Shown here in pieces: positions 1-7,631 of a stretch of DNA of 14,224 bases. Source of the stretch: Pseudomonadota bacterium (GTDB lineage: Bacteria; Pseudomonadota; Gammaproteobacteria; Burkholderiales; Thiobacillaceae); NCBI GenBank assembly GCA_021821425.1, contig JAKACL010000042.1:1-14224 (forward strand), given 5' to 3'. The notes under the pieces were generated by a model. The model saw only the letters and a list, made by a program, of their open reading frames with translations. It was not told where the DNA came from and did not search any database. Position numbers and translations under genes: made by a program. Positions within the stretch are counted from its first letter, which is position 1. Every line of letters begins with the position of its first letter.

Positions 1-119
1 AACGGGGCTTCCCATGGCATGTTCGAGCCTGCTGCGTGCGCGGGAATGGTGATGGCCAGCAGGGCGGCGAGAGCCACTAATTGCAAGGCAGGTTTTACGG
101 AAATGCGTGAAGTCGTCAT
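1..119 (-). CDS. trbC: TrbC-like conjugal pilin subunit, N-terminal part (runs off window)
   Basis: Reading from the ATG at 119 towards 1 gives 39 residues before the window ends: MTTSRISVKPALQL, then a hydrophobic stretch VALAALLAITIP, an AHA-A signal-peptidase-like site, and GSNMPWEAP. This is a typical secreted VirB2/TrbC pilin start. In Trb-type type IV secretion systems TrbC is processed and assembled into the mating pilus. Its ATG overlaps the trbB stop as ATGA (116-119), so the two are translationally coupled. The order trbB-trbC is the standard one, and supports the call more than the short sequence alone does. The mature pilin domain lies outside the window. Confidence 0.8.
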   Translation of the reverse strand, partial: MTTSRISVKPALQLVALAALLAITIPAHAAGSNMPWEAP

Positions 120-1132
120 GACGGTTCTCCGGTGGTTGAGGAAAGGGATGGGGTGAAATGCATCAGCTCGCTACTGAGCTGGTAGCCGCGGCTGTCGAAG
201 CCGGTGACGCAGGCGATTTCCTGCACGCGGCGCGCATGGCCGCGACCGGCGATGTAGACGATGACGTTGACCGCTTCCGCGATCAGCGCGCGTGGTGGCG
301 TCATGGCGACTTCGAGGATCAGTTGTTCCAGGCGCAGCAACGCGCCCGCAGCGGAACCGGCATGAACGGTGGCGATACCGCCCGGATGGCCCGTGCCCCA
401 AGCCTTGAGCAAGTCCAGAGCTTCGGCGCCGCGCACCTCACCCACGACGATGCGGTCCGGGCGCAGCCGCAGGGTCGAGCGCACCAGCTCGGCCATGGTC
501 ACGATGCCGGCACGAGTGCGCAGCGGCACATGGTCGCGTGACGTGCATTGCAGCTCCACCGTGTCTTCCAGCACGATCACGCGGTCGCCGGTGGCGGCGA
601 TTTCGTCAAGCAGAGCGTTGGCCAGCGTGGTCTTGCCGGTGCTGGTGCCGCCCGCGATCAGGATGTTCTGGCGCGCGCACACCGCGTTACGCAGAAATTC
701 CGCCTGAGCCTCGGTCAGGATGCCGTCGGCCACGTAGGCGTCGAGCCGGATCAAGCCGACCGCGCGCTTCCTCAGCGCGAAGACCGGCCCCGGCGTCACC
801 GGTGGCAGCGCACCCTCGAAACGTTCGCCCGTCTCCGGCAACTCGGCGGACAGCAGCGGCTTGCCCGCATGCACCTCGGCGCACACATGCGCAGCGACCA
901 GGCGGATGATGCGCTCGCCGTCGGCGGGTGTGAAGCGGATGCCCAGCGGTTCGCGACCGCTGCCCAGCCGATCCACCCACAGCAGACCGTCCGGATTCAG
1001 CATGACCTCCACCACGTCGGGGTCGTCCAAAGCCTTGGCGATGTCCGGCCCCATGGCCGTGCGCAGCATGCGCACGCGACGCTCCAGCGCCAGCGAGGTC
1101 GACACGTCATGATTATGCAGTGCGTTGTTCAT
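116..1132 (-). CDS. trbB: TrbB, conjugal transfer ATPase (VirB11 family)
   Basis: A 338-residue hexameric secretion ATPase of the VirB11/TrbB family, expected at the cytoplasmic face of the mating-pair apparatus, where it powers pilus assembly and transfer. Visible motifs in order: Walker A GGTSTGKTT (about 161-169), acidic box VLEDTVE (187-193), Walker B-like region RIVVGEVRGAEALDLL (227-242) and the histidine box GHPGGIATVHAG (248-259). The N-terminal 130 residues match the usual N-terminal domain (VEVMLNPDG, LWVDRLG). Length is normal for TrbB and the frame is intact. The start ATG overlaps the upstream CopG-like stop (ATGA at 1129-1132), and the stop overlaps the trbC start. The whole block reads as one operon transcribed right to left. 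Confidence 0.95.
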   Translation of the reverse strand: MNNALHNHDVSTSLALERRVRMLRTAMGPDIAKALDDPDVVEVMLNPDGLLWVDRLGSGREPLGIRFTPADGERIIRLVAAHVCAEVHAGKPLLSAELPETGERFEGALPPVTPGPVFALRKRAVGLIRLDAYVADGILTEAQAEFLRNAVCARQNILIAGGTSTGKTTLANALLDEIAATGDRVIVLEDTVELQCTSRDHVPLRTRAGIVTMAELVRSTLRLRPDRIVVGEVRGAEALDLLKAWGTGHPGGIATVHAGSAAGALLRLEQLILEVAMTPPRALIAEAVNVIVYIAGRGHARRVQEIACVTGFDSRGYQLSSELMHFTPSLSSTTGEPS

Positions 1133-1617
1133 GACGGGACTGCTCCTGATTCGTCGTCAGCAGGCGCTTCGCTGGGGTTGGTTTTGTCGTGGGTGAAGAA
1201 CTGGCTCTGATCGGGCTGGATTTCCTCGACCACGTCCCTGACCAGGCTGCGCCCGCGCAGCAGATGCCGGCCGAGCTGTTCGATGAACTGCTCGAAGCGT
1301 GCGCGGCCCTGGGCGCGTGCCGCTTCCTGATGCGCTTCCGGCACCGGGGTACTGACGGTGAGGAAGTAGCGCACGTAGAGCGCCAGCGTCTCGATCAGGA
1401 TGTTCTGGTCGCGCTCCAGCTTGTCGAGCTGGCGAGACAAGCGATCCAACCGCTTGGCGATAGCCGCTTCGCGCTGGTCGCCGGAATCGGGCGACAGGAA
1501 CGAGGCCAGCGCAGCGGCGATGATGGAAGACTTGGACAAGCCCTTCATGGTCGCCAGCTCGTCGAGCCGCTTGGCGTGCTCGGGTTCGATGAAGAGATTC
1601 AGGCGGGTGCGGCTCAT
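1129..1617 (-). CDS. CopG/ribbon-helix-helix family protein of the transfer operon
   Basis: A 162-residue protein. The first ~45 residues look like a ribbon-helix-helix DNA-binding domain: a basic beta strand SRTRLNLFIE, then helix EHAKRLDELATMKGLS and helix KSSIIAAALASFL. A charged, probably coiled-coil segment follows (AIAKRLDRLSRQLDKLERDQ, about 53-72), then an acidic tail. A CopG-type gene between traG and trbB is usual in Tn4371-like and related Trb modules and is generally annotated as a transcriptional regulator. Its precise role is not established to my knowledge. It could repress the operon or act near the coupling protein. It overlaps traG (ATGA, 1614-1617) and trbB (ATGA, 1129-1132). 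Confidence 0.8.
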   Translation of the reverse strand: MSRTRLNLFIEPEHAKRLDELATMKGLSKSSIIAAALASFLSPDSGDQREAAIAKRLDRLSRQLDKLERDQNILIETLALYVRYFLTVSTPVPEAHQEAARAQGRARFEQFIEQLGRHLLRGRSLVRDVVEEIQPDQSQFFTHDKTNPSEAPADDESGAVPS

Positions 1618-3607
1618 AGCGCGATTCCATCGTCAGGGTCGAGGGCGGCCAGCCGCGCGGTGCGTTGCAGGCGTGGATCGAGCTGGGCGGGCAGAGGTAG
1701 CGGCAGGTCGTCGTCATCGAGCAAACCCAGGTCGTCTACCGTGTGTTCGGGCTCCGGTGTGAACGCGACTTCGGCCAGTTCCGGCTGTTGCTGGAGACCG
1801 CCGTCGTCGATGACCTCACCGTGCGCAGGAAGTACCAGGCTGAGAATCGATGTGGCTGGGATCGCCAGTCCAGCCCAGTCGTCGGGTCGTGGCGCCGGTA
1901 CATCGGCGTAATGCCCAGGCCGCAATGGCGGCGGTGCTTGGATGCGCGTGTTGAAATTCGTATCCAGGTAGTAGCGAATTTTTTTCGCCTGGATCGGCGG
2001 ATGGCCGGACACCATCACCACGTCGTCATCAGGTGGCAACTGCATCACCTCGCCGGGGGTGAGCAGTGGCCGTGCGGTTTCTTGCCGCGACACCATCAAG
2101 TGTCCGAGCCACGGGGCCAACCGGTGGCCCGCGTAGTTGCGCTGCGCGCGCAATTCGGTCGCGGTGCCCAATGCTTCCGAAATGCGCTTGGCGGTGCGCT
2201 CGTCGTTGGTTGCAAACGCGATGCGCACATGGCAGTTGTCGAGGATCGAATGGTTCTGGCCGTGGCCTTGTCGATCTGGTTGAGCGATTGCGCGATCAGG
2301 AAGGCGCGCAGCCCGTAGCCCGCCATGAAGGCCAGCGCACTCTCGAAGAAGTCGAGCCGTCCCAGCGCCGGAAACTCGTCGAGCATCAGCAGCAGTTTGT
2401 GGCGGCGAGCAATGCCGTCCGAGCCGTCGAGCGATTCGGTCAGGCGTCGGCCGATCTGGTTGAGAATCAAGCGGATCAGCGGCTTGGTGCGACTGATGTC
2501 TGACGGCGGCACCACCAGGTACAGCGACACCGGATGATCCGCGTCGATCAGGTCGGCGATACGCCAGTCGCAACGCGAGGTCACTTCGGCCACCGTGGGA
2601 TCGCGATACAGGCCCAAGAAACTCATCGCGGTGGACAGCACACCCGAGCGCTCGTTTTCGCTTTTGTTCAGAACCTCGCGCGCGGCGGAGGCGACCACCT
2701 GGTGTGGCGTCTCGCCCAGGTGTCGCGTCGTCATCATCCGGTGCAGTGTCGCCTCGAAGGGGCTGGCCGGGTCGGATAGGAAGTTGGCGACACCGCGTAG
2801 TGTCTTATCCTCGCACGCGTCAAGCACATGCAGGATCGCGCCGACCAGCAGCGCATGCGAGGTCTTCTCCCAGTGGTTGCGCCGCTCCAGCGCGCCTTCG
2901 GGATCGACCAGGATGTCGGCGATGTTCTGCACGTCGCGTACTTCGTGCATGCCGCGCCGCACTTCGAGCAGCGGGTTGTAGGCGGCCGATTTCGCATCGG
3001 TCGGGTTGAACAGCAGGCAATGCGAGAAGCGCGAGCGCCATCCGGCGGTCAAGTTCCAGTTCTCGCCCTTGATGTCGTGGATCACGGCGGAGCCCGGCCA
3101 CGAAAGCAGCGTTGGCACCACCAGGCCGACACCCTTGCCGGAGCGGGTGGGCGCGAAGGCCATCACATGTTCGGGGCCTTCGTGGCGCAGATAGTCGCCG
3201 TCCTTGTGGCCCAGGAAAACCCCAGCAGAACCCGTCAGGCCGGACCGCTGGATTTCAGCGGGTAGTGCCCAGCGTGCCGAGCCGTAGGTCGTGACCAGCT
3301 TGGATTGCCGTGCGCGCCATACCGACATGGCGATGGCCACCCCAGCACCGGCGAAGCCGCTGCATGCTGCGATGGCACTACCACGCATAAAAATATCGGG
3401 TGCATAGGCATCGAAGAAATACCACCACTCGAACAGCCGCCAGGGGTGATAGACTGGCGTTCCCAGCAGGTCGAACCACGGTGCACCCAGGCGTAGCTGG
3501 TAGCCCAAGTGTGCCGCGGTCCATTGGGTGGCCCCCCACGTTCCCGCGATCACGATCCCGAACACCGCCAGGATCTGACCGAACAGCACACTGGTTCCCT
3601 GCATCAT
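1614..3607 (-). pseudogene. traG: TraG/VirD4 type IV coupling protein, split by a one-base deletion
   Basis: The type IV coupling protein is an inner-membrane ATPase that delivers the relaxase-DNA complex to the secretion channel. Residue numbers count from the start at 3607. Two N-terminal membrane segments are visible (around VLFGQILAVFGIVIAGTW and GSAIAACSGFAGAGVAIAM), followed by Walker A APTRSGKGVG (about 152-161), HDIKGENW and Walker B LLLMLDEFPALGRL. The reading frame then shifts. In the first frame LNQIDKA is followed by unrelated TARTIRSS. The -1 frame continues as GQNHSILDNCHVRIAFATND, ERTAKRISEALGTATE, ending LAALDPDDGIAL at 1614. Comparison with the usual KAYGxN...ILDNCHV motif suggests one missing base (A on the plus strand) between 2263 and 2264. 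Restored length would be about 664 residues, normal for TraG. ATGs at 3607 and 3604 both follow an AGGGGG Shine-Dalgarno; 3604 has the better spacing. Either a real null allele or a sequencing error. Confidence 0.9.
2258..2270 (-). other. traG: Position of the frameshift in traG
   Basis: On the minus strand the sequence reads AAGGCCACGGCCAGAAC, while the conserved protein motif K-A-Y-G-Q-N requires AAGGCC-TAC-GGC-CAG-AAC. One T (an A on the plus strand, between 2263 and 2264) appears to be missing. Both flanking halves are otherwise well conserved, so the mutation is recent or artefactual. Confidence 0.75.
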
Positions 3608-3895
3608 GACCCCCTGAATTGCACTCCCGCACAACGTGCGGACAACGATGTGCCTCAGGCGCCAGAGTGGAGTTCGTTTCAGAACCGGTCAAAGACCGTT
3701 ATCGGGATAGCGGAGACGTAGAAAACAAGATTTCTAGTTGGGGGAAAATGGAACACATTGCCGTAAACGACAGCGCGTTTCGGCGTGTATGGCGATTTTC
3801 CGAGAAAAATATATTTGAGTGCCAACGAGCAGGCACAAGAACGCATGACCATTGGATTCCTCCGATCGGTCCGGCGCGTAGCAGGACAGTCGCGG
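3608..3895. promoter_or_regulatory. Upstream region of traG with three short inverted repeats
   Basis: No credible gene is seen in these 288 bases between the lipoprotein stop and traG. Three perfect interrupted palindromes stand out: CCGCAC-aac-GTGCGG at 3627-3641, CGGTC-aaa-GACCG at 3686-3698 and TAGAAA-acaaga-TTTCTA at 3719-3736. The last is AT-rich and the size of a regulator half-site pair. The first lies about 20 bases upstream of the traG start and could also form a small RNA hairpin ahead of the Shine-Dalgarno. I could not find a convincing sigma-70 promoter on the minus strand. That these are operators for the adjacent LysR or CopG regulators is inference. Confidence 0.4.
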
Positions 3896-4141
3896 TCAGT
3901 CTTGCGGCGCTGGCCGCGGCGAGTACTTTCCCTTGCCGTCACCCATGAAACGTCGGCGGAAAGCTTCGGCCGCGGCGTTGCAAGTGGCATCGCCCATCTT
4001 CGCGTGGTTCTCCTTGCATAGACGCTGCACCTCCTTGAGCCGTCCGGGATTGGCGACTAGAGATTCGACGGTATCCGTAGGGGCGGACTGCCCGCATGCG
4101 GTGAGTACGGTCGCTGCAAGAATCACTACCATGTGCCTCAT
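3896..4141 (-). CDS. EexN-like entry-exclusion lipoprotein
   Basis: An 81-residue predicted lipoprotein. The N-terminus MRHMVVILAATVLTACGQ has a basic start, a hydrophobic core and a lipobox LTA-C with the lipidated cysteine at residue 16. The mature part has two more cysteines (C42, C54) in the pattern NPGRLKEVQRLC...GDATCNAAAEAFRRRF, which resembles EexN-family lipoproteins. Some of these block redundant transfer into cells already carrying the element. The start at 4141 is chosen because GAGAGG sits 7 bases upstream. The in-frame ATG at 4156 overlaps that ribosome site, and the ATG at 4186 would give a poor signal peptide. It lies 41 bases downstream of the LysR gene on the same strand. 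The family call rests on pattern resemblance, so exclusion activity is inferred. Confidence 0.75.
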   Translation of the reverse strand: MRHMVVILAATVLTACGQSAPTDTVESLVANPGRLKEVQRLCKENHAKMGDATCNAAAEAFRRRFMGDGKGKYSPRPAPQD

Positions 4142-4182
4142 GTTTTTTCCTCTCATGCCCTGGAAGGATGAAACCCGCTGCA

Positions 4183-5088
4183 TCATGCCGGGCTGTCGTG
4201 TACAAGCGGTTTGGCTGGATTGGCCCGGTTGATAAAACGATTCAGCTGCTCGGACGGATCCACGTCAGGCCGCAACAGGTAGGTCGTCAGCATCGGCGCG
4301 AGCCCCGCCAATGGGCGCGCAATCACTTCCTGGTGGCGGCATACAGGAATCTGCGAAGCACTTGCGAAACCTAGACCGTAGCCTGCCGTCACCAGCGTCA
4401 TCATCAAGTCGAGAGTGGCAACATACTCTGCCACGATGGGCCGTGTATCGGCGGCACGTAATACGGTCTCGATTTGTCGGCAGTAGCCTTCGCACATTTC
4501 CAGCTGGCACAACACAAGGGGATACCTCAACACTTCGTCCAGCGGGATGCGTTTGTGTGCAAGCAGTGGATGACGTGCAGGAACGGCGACCACGAGCGCG
4601 TCGCTCCACACTGGCTCCGCGATGATGCCTTTTCCCACATCGGCGGTCTGTGCGAGCCCCGCGTCGTATAGACCACTACGCAAGCCCTTCACCTGCTGCG
4701 AGAGCGGCTTCTCAAACAGGCGTATTTCCACCTCAGGCTCCTCTTCCCGGCATTGGGCCAGCAATGCGGCGAGCCGTGGCTGAGCGACACTGTCGGAGAG
4801 CGCGATACGCAGAATGCCGCGATAGCCTGTGGCTGCAGCTTTGACGCTCGCCTTGGCTTGATCAATTGTAGTGAAGACACGTCGAACGTCCTCCAGAAAG
4901 ACCTGCCCGGCCCAAGTCAGTCGGGTGCTGCGGGTGGTGCGCTCGAACAGCCGCACTCCCAGATCTTCTTCCAGTTCCTTGATTGCGCGCGACAACGGCG
5001 ACTGCTCTATGTGCAGTCGTTCTGCCGCTCTAGCGAAGTGCAGTTCTTCGGCCACGGCAATGAAACAACGAAGGTGTCGCAACTCCAT
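4183..5088 (-). CDS. LysR-type transcriptional regulator, probably of the transfer module
   Basis: A 301-residue LysR-type regulator. The N-terminal winged helix-turn-helix is plain: MELRHLRCFIAVAEELHFARAA, then RLHIEQSPLSRAIKELEEDLGVRLFERTTR (about 25-54), LTWAGQVFLEDV and a linker helix. The C-terminal two-lobed effector domain follows (GILRIALSDSV, LALLAQCREEEPEVEIRL-type segments, GYGLGFASAS). Length is normal and the frame is intact. A LysR-family gene (called traR in Tn4371) next to traG is a feature of Tn4371-like elements as I recall it, and the shared strand with the lipoprotein and traG fits. It could instead respond to the neighbouring metabolic cargo. The inducer is not predictable from sequence. 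Confidence 0.88.
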   Translation of the reverse strand: MELRHLRCFIAVAEELHFARAAERLHIEQSPLSRAIKELEEDLGVRLFERTTRSTRLTWAGQVFLEDVRRVFTTIDQAKASVKAAATGYRGILRIALSDSVAQPRLAALLAQCREEEPEVEIRLFEKPLSQQVKGLRSGLYDAGLAQTADVGKGIIAEPVWSDALVVAVPARHPLLAHKRIPLDEVLRYPLVLCQLEMCEGYCRQIETVLRAADTRPIVAEYVATLDLMMTLVTAGYGLGFASASQIPVCRHQEVIARPLAGLAPMLTTYLLRPDVDPSEQLNRFINRANPAKPLVHDSPA

Positions 5089-5105
5089 GGCGCCCTTTGT
5101 CCTAT

Positions 5106-5146
5106 GCCATCATTCGATGGTGCCTGATCATGGCGTGAGTCGAATG
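5106..5146. promoter_or_regulatory. Nested inverted repeats upstream of the LysR gene (candidate operator)
   Basis: Three overlapping palindromes lie 18-58 bases upstream of the LysR start: CCATC-attc-GATGG (5107-5120), GCCAT...ATGGC (5106-5110 with 5130-5134) and CATTCGA...TCGAATG (5111-5117 with 5140-5146). LysR-type regulators commonly bind interrupted palindromes in their own promoter. This is a plausible autoregulatory site, but no matching promoter hexamers were convincing. The rest of the gap (5147-5267) holds nothing I can name. Confidence 0.35.
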
Positions 5147-5267
5147 CGTGTTCATGCTCGGTACGCCCGACGCGTCCTTGAAGCCGAGCTTAAGTTGCCC
5201 ATTACATCGGCTATACGCTCGTAGCCCGCCATGTGGCCTCAATAGGCTGTCGGTTGTACTGTTCGTC

Positions 5268-6482
5268 TCATCCGTTCATGGCGGACAGCTCGACCAGGGC
5301 ATGCGCCCACTGTCGCACCAGTCTGCCGGTGCGGATAGCAATCTGGTCGATCTCGGCGTCGGTACATACCAGCGCGGGTAGCAGGCGGACGGTCCTGTCG
5401 CGGGTTACGCTGATGAGCAGGTTCTCATCGGCCAATGCCAGCTGCACCAACTCGTTGCAAGGTCGATCCAGTTCAATCCCGACCATCAGTCCCTGGCCGC
5501 GGATGGCGACTATGCCGGGGACGCCGACCAACGCCGCCTGCAGGCTGGCCAGCAGGCGGCGCCCGGCAACTGACGCGCGCTCTGGAAGCTGATCCCGCTG
5601 CATCACGTCAATGACCGTGCAACCCACCCGGCAGGCCAGTGGGTTGCCGCCGAAGGTTGAGCCGTGGTGGCCGGGCGAGAACAACGCGGCGGCCTGGCCA
5701 CGTGCAAGGCAGGCGCCGATGGGGAATCCGTTGCCTAGCCCTTTGGCCAAGGTGATGACATCAGGCAACACTCCGGCATGCTGGAAACCAAACCAAGTGC
5801 CGGTGCGGCCCATACCTGTCTGCACCTCGTCCATCATTAACATCCAATCATTCTCGTCGCATAACACCCGCAAGGCGCGCAGGTACTCGGCGGAAGCGAT
5901 GCGCACGCCGGCTTCGCCTTGCACGGGCTCGACCAGCACCGCAACGATGCCGGGTGAGCGCGTAGCCACATGGCGGATTGCGTCAATGTCGTCATAGGGC
6001 ACGCGCACAAAGCCGGGCATCAGCGGCTCGAAACCATGATGCACGGATGGATTGCCGGTGGCGGCCAGTGTGGCGAACGTGCGGCCGTGGAAGCTGTTTT
6101 CCATCACCAGCACTTGAGGCTGCACTACCTTCTTGCGATTGCCGTGCAGACGCGCCAGCTTGAGTGCTGTTTCGTTGGCTTCCGCGCCGGAGTTGCAGAA
6201 GAATGCGGTTTCCATATTCGAGAGCGAGCAAAGTTGCTCACCCAGGCGCTCCTGCCACGCGATCGTGAACATATTGGAGATATGCAACAGTAGTCCGGCC
6301 TGATCGGCGATGACTCGGGCAATCTCGGGATGGGCGTGGCCCAGGTTGCACACGGCCACCCCGGCGATGGCATCGAGGTATTCTCGACCCTGTGCATCCC
6401 ACAGGTGAGCCCCGAGTCCGTGGGTGAATGAAACCGATTGACGCGAATAGGCTTGCATCAAGTGCAGTGTGGAAATCGGCAT
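5268..6482 (-). CDS. Class III PLP-dependent aminotransferase (ArgD/acetylornithine aminotransferase-like)
   Basis: A 404-residue fold-type I aminotransferase of subgroup II (class III), which moves an amino group between an omega-amine or amino acid and a keto acid or aldehyde using PLP. Landmarks: GREYLDAIAGVAVCNLGHAHP (32-52), phosphate-binding NSGAEANETALKLAR (97-111), SFHGRTFATLAATG (130-143), EPVQGE (185-190), cofactor-binding MDEVQTGMGRTG (217-228), PLP lysine K247 in TLAKGLGNGFPIGA, and STFGGNPLACR. The closest feel is acetylornithine/succinylornithine aminotransferase. In this context it is unlikely to be the housekeeping ArgD and more likely makes or consumes an amine in the pathway. 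It is the last gene of the operon, 26 bases after the 79-residue protein. GGAG lies 11 bases upstream of the ATG. Substrate unknown. Confidence 0.93.
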   Translation of the reverse strand: MPISTLHLMQAYSRQSVSFTHGLGAHLWDAQGREYLDAIAGVAVCNLGHAHPEIARVIADQAGLLLHISNMFTIAWQERLGEQLCSLSNMETAFFCNSGAEANETALKLARLHGNRKKVVQPQVLVMENSFHGRTFATLAATGNPSVHHGFEPLMPGFVRVPYDDIDAIRHVATRSPGIVAVLVEPVQGEAGVRIASAEYLRALRVLCDENDWMLMMDEVQTGMGRTGTWFGFQHAGVLPDVITLAKGLGNGFPIGACLARGQAAALFSPGHHGSTFGGNPLACRVGCTVIDVMQRDQLPERASVAGRRLLASLQAALVGVPGIVAIRGQGLMVGIELDRPCNELVQLALADENLLISVTRDRTVRLLPALVCTDAEIDQIAIRTGRLVRQWAHALVELSAMNG

Positions 6483-6508
6483 AACAATTTTTTCTCCAGT
6501 AGGTTGAT

Positions 6509-6748
6509 TCAGGTGCCCAGGACCACGGTCTTGAACCGGTATTCGATGCTTAGCACCCTTATCCCTTCAGGACTGCTTTCCAGCAGGCGGCGCTCATCAT
6601 CGGCGACCAGCAGTTCAAGTTGGTAGCCATCGTCCGTGCCCAGGCGTGCGACGATGTCCTCGACAGCTTCCCGCGACCAGGGGGTGCTGGATTCAAAATG
6701 GCCCAACAGCCTGTTGTGGCGCCGAATGATGAGTCGATAGGTGCGCAT
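6509..6748 (-). CDS. Small protein of unknown function (79 residues)
   Basis: I do not recognise this family. From the ATG at 6748 it encodes 79 residues, beginning MRTYRLIIRRHNRLLGHFES and ending IEYRFKTVVLGT. The pattern suggests a small soluble alpha/beta domain: a strand (YRLIIRR), a short turn, a helix (SREAVEDIVARLG), a strand (YQLELLVADDERRLLES) and a final strand (GIRVLSIEYRF). There are no cysteines, no signal peptide and no membrane segment. The start is set by AGGA 7 bases upstream; the in-frame extension to 6838 lies inside the kinase gene. Only 4 bases separate it from the kinase stop, so translation is probably coupled. It could be an accessory subunit, a carrier-like partner or an immunity factor; nothing visible distinguishes these. 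Confidence 0.75.
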   Translation of the reverse strand: MRTYRLIIRRHNRLLGHFESSTPWSREAVEDIVARLGTDDGYQLELLVADDERRLLESSPEGIRVLSIEYRFKTVVLGT

Positions 6749-6752
6749 GCGA

Positions 6753-7631
6753 TCATCCTGAACAAGAAGCGCGCCCCACCGGGGGCAGCAGTAGTTCTGC
6801 GCAACGTGCCCGGTGGGTGTGTTTGAGGGCAATGACAACGTGGTTGCAGGCTTGCGCAGCGGCCTCGAATATCGAGGCCCCCTCCAGAAGATGCCCGGTC
6901 AGTGCGGCAGCGAACAGATCGCCGGTGCCCTTGGGCGAGGTCGCGATGCGAGGGTGCTTCAAGACTCGTGTTTCGTCGCGGGTGACGACGGCGACCTGCA
7001 TCTCGGCAGGTGACAAGGCGATGGGTGTGGCACTGGTCACGGTTACCCATTGGGTACGTCCTGTCAGCAGCATTCGCGCGGCGGCGATAACGCTTCCGAT
7101 ATCGCCTGTGGGCTGACCAGTCAGGCGCTCAAGCTCGAAACCGTTCGGCGTCAGGCCATGCGCCAGAGGCAGCAAGTGCCGGCGGTAGGCTTCGATTATG
7201 CCCGGATCGACATAGACTCCGTGGTCATGGTCCCCGATCACCGGATCAACGATCACCTGCAGGCTTGGCCGTTCATCATGGAGATTACTAATCCAGCGGG
7301 CCAGCACCTCGGCTTGGGCCGGGTTGCCTAGATAGCCAAGCAGAATGGCTCTTGTCTGTCGTAGTGCATCACGAGCCGACAAATCCAACAGATAGCCGTT
7401 GAACCATTCCGTGGGAAGTACCCCGCCGTGGATGGTCGGGTAATGCGGAGTGTTGCTGAGCATGACCGTCGGCACCGCCGCGGCGGTCAGGCCAAATGAC
7501 TCCAAGGTGGGGGTGGCGACGTTGTTGCCGACGCGGCCATAGACCACCTGAGATTGCACCGACACGACATCGATGGGCAGCGGCTGCAATGTCGGGCTGG
7601 CCGCTGCACTGTTAAACAAGGTTCGTATCAT
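6753..7631 (-). CDS. Pyridoxal kinase, PdxY/PdxK-like
   Basis: A 292-residue ribokinase-fold kinase expected to phosphorylate pyridoxal (or related vitamers) to PLP with ATP. Evidence: the opening [24 protein letters not shown] (about 24-47) matches the SIQSxVVYGxxGN start of PdxY-type enzymes. [13 protein letters not shown] (58-70), [13 protein letters not shown] (129-141) and [13 protein letters not shown] (160-172) are typical, and the GTGD anion hole with the catalytic aspartate is at 235-238. Length is normal. The ATG at 7631 shares its A with the TGA of the upstream amidotransferase gene. Starts further upstream would lie inside that gene. In a biosynthetic operon this suggests local demand for PLP or protection against PLP loss. 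Substrate preference (pyridoxal against another alcohol) is not provable here. Confidence 0.9.
   Translation of the reverse strand: MIRTLFNSAAASPTLQPLPIDVVSVQSQVVYGRVGNNVATPTLESFGLTAAAVPTVMLSNTPHYPTIHGGVLPTEWFNGYLLDLSARDALRQTRAILLGYLGNPAQAEVLARWISNLHDERPSLQVIVDPVIGDHDHGVYVDPGIIEAYRRHLLPLAHGLTPNGFELERLTGQPTGDIGSVIAAARMLLTGRTQWVTVTSATPIALSPAEMQVAVVTRDETRVLKHPRIATSPKGTGDLFAAALTGHLLEGASIFEAAAQACNHVVIALKHTHRARCAELLLPPVGRASCSG

Noticed and set aside
548..1210. Long plus-strand frame (220 codons) opposite trbB
   Set aside because: It is antisense to a gene with clear VirB11 motifs, has no recognisable domain, and arises from GC-rich codon bias.
1189..1911. Long plus-strand frame opposite the CopG-like gene and traG end
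   Set aside because: Shadow of real genes on the other strand; no motif and no supporting ribosome site.
5207..5230. GGCTA...TAGCC hairpin downstream of the aminotransferase as a terminator
   Set aside because: Only five base pairs with an eight-base loop and no following U tract; too weak to call.
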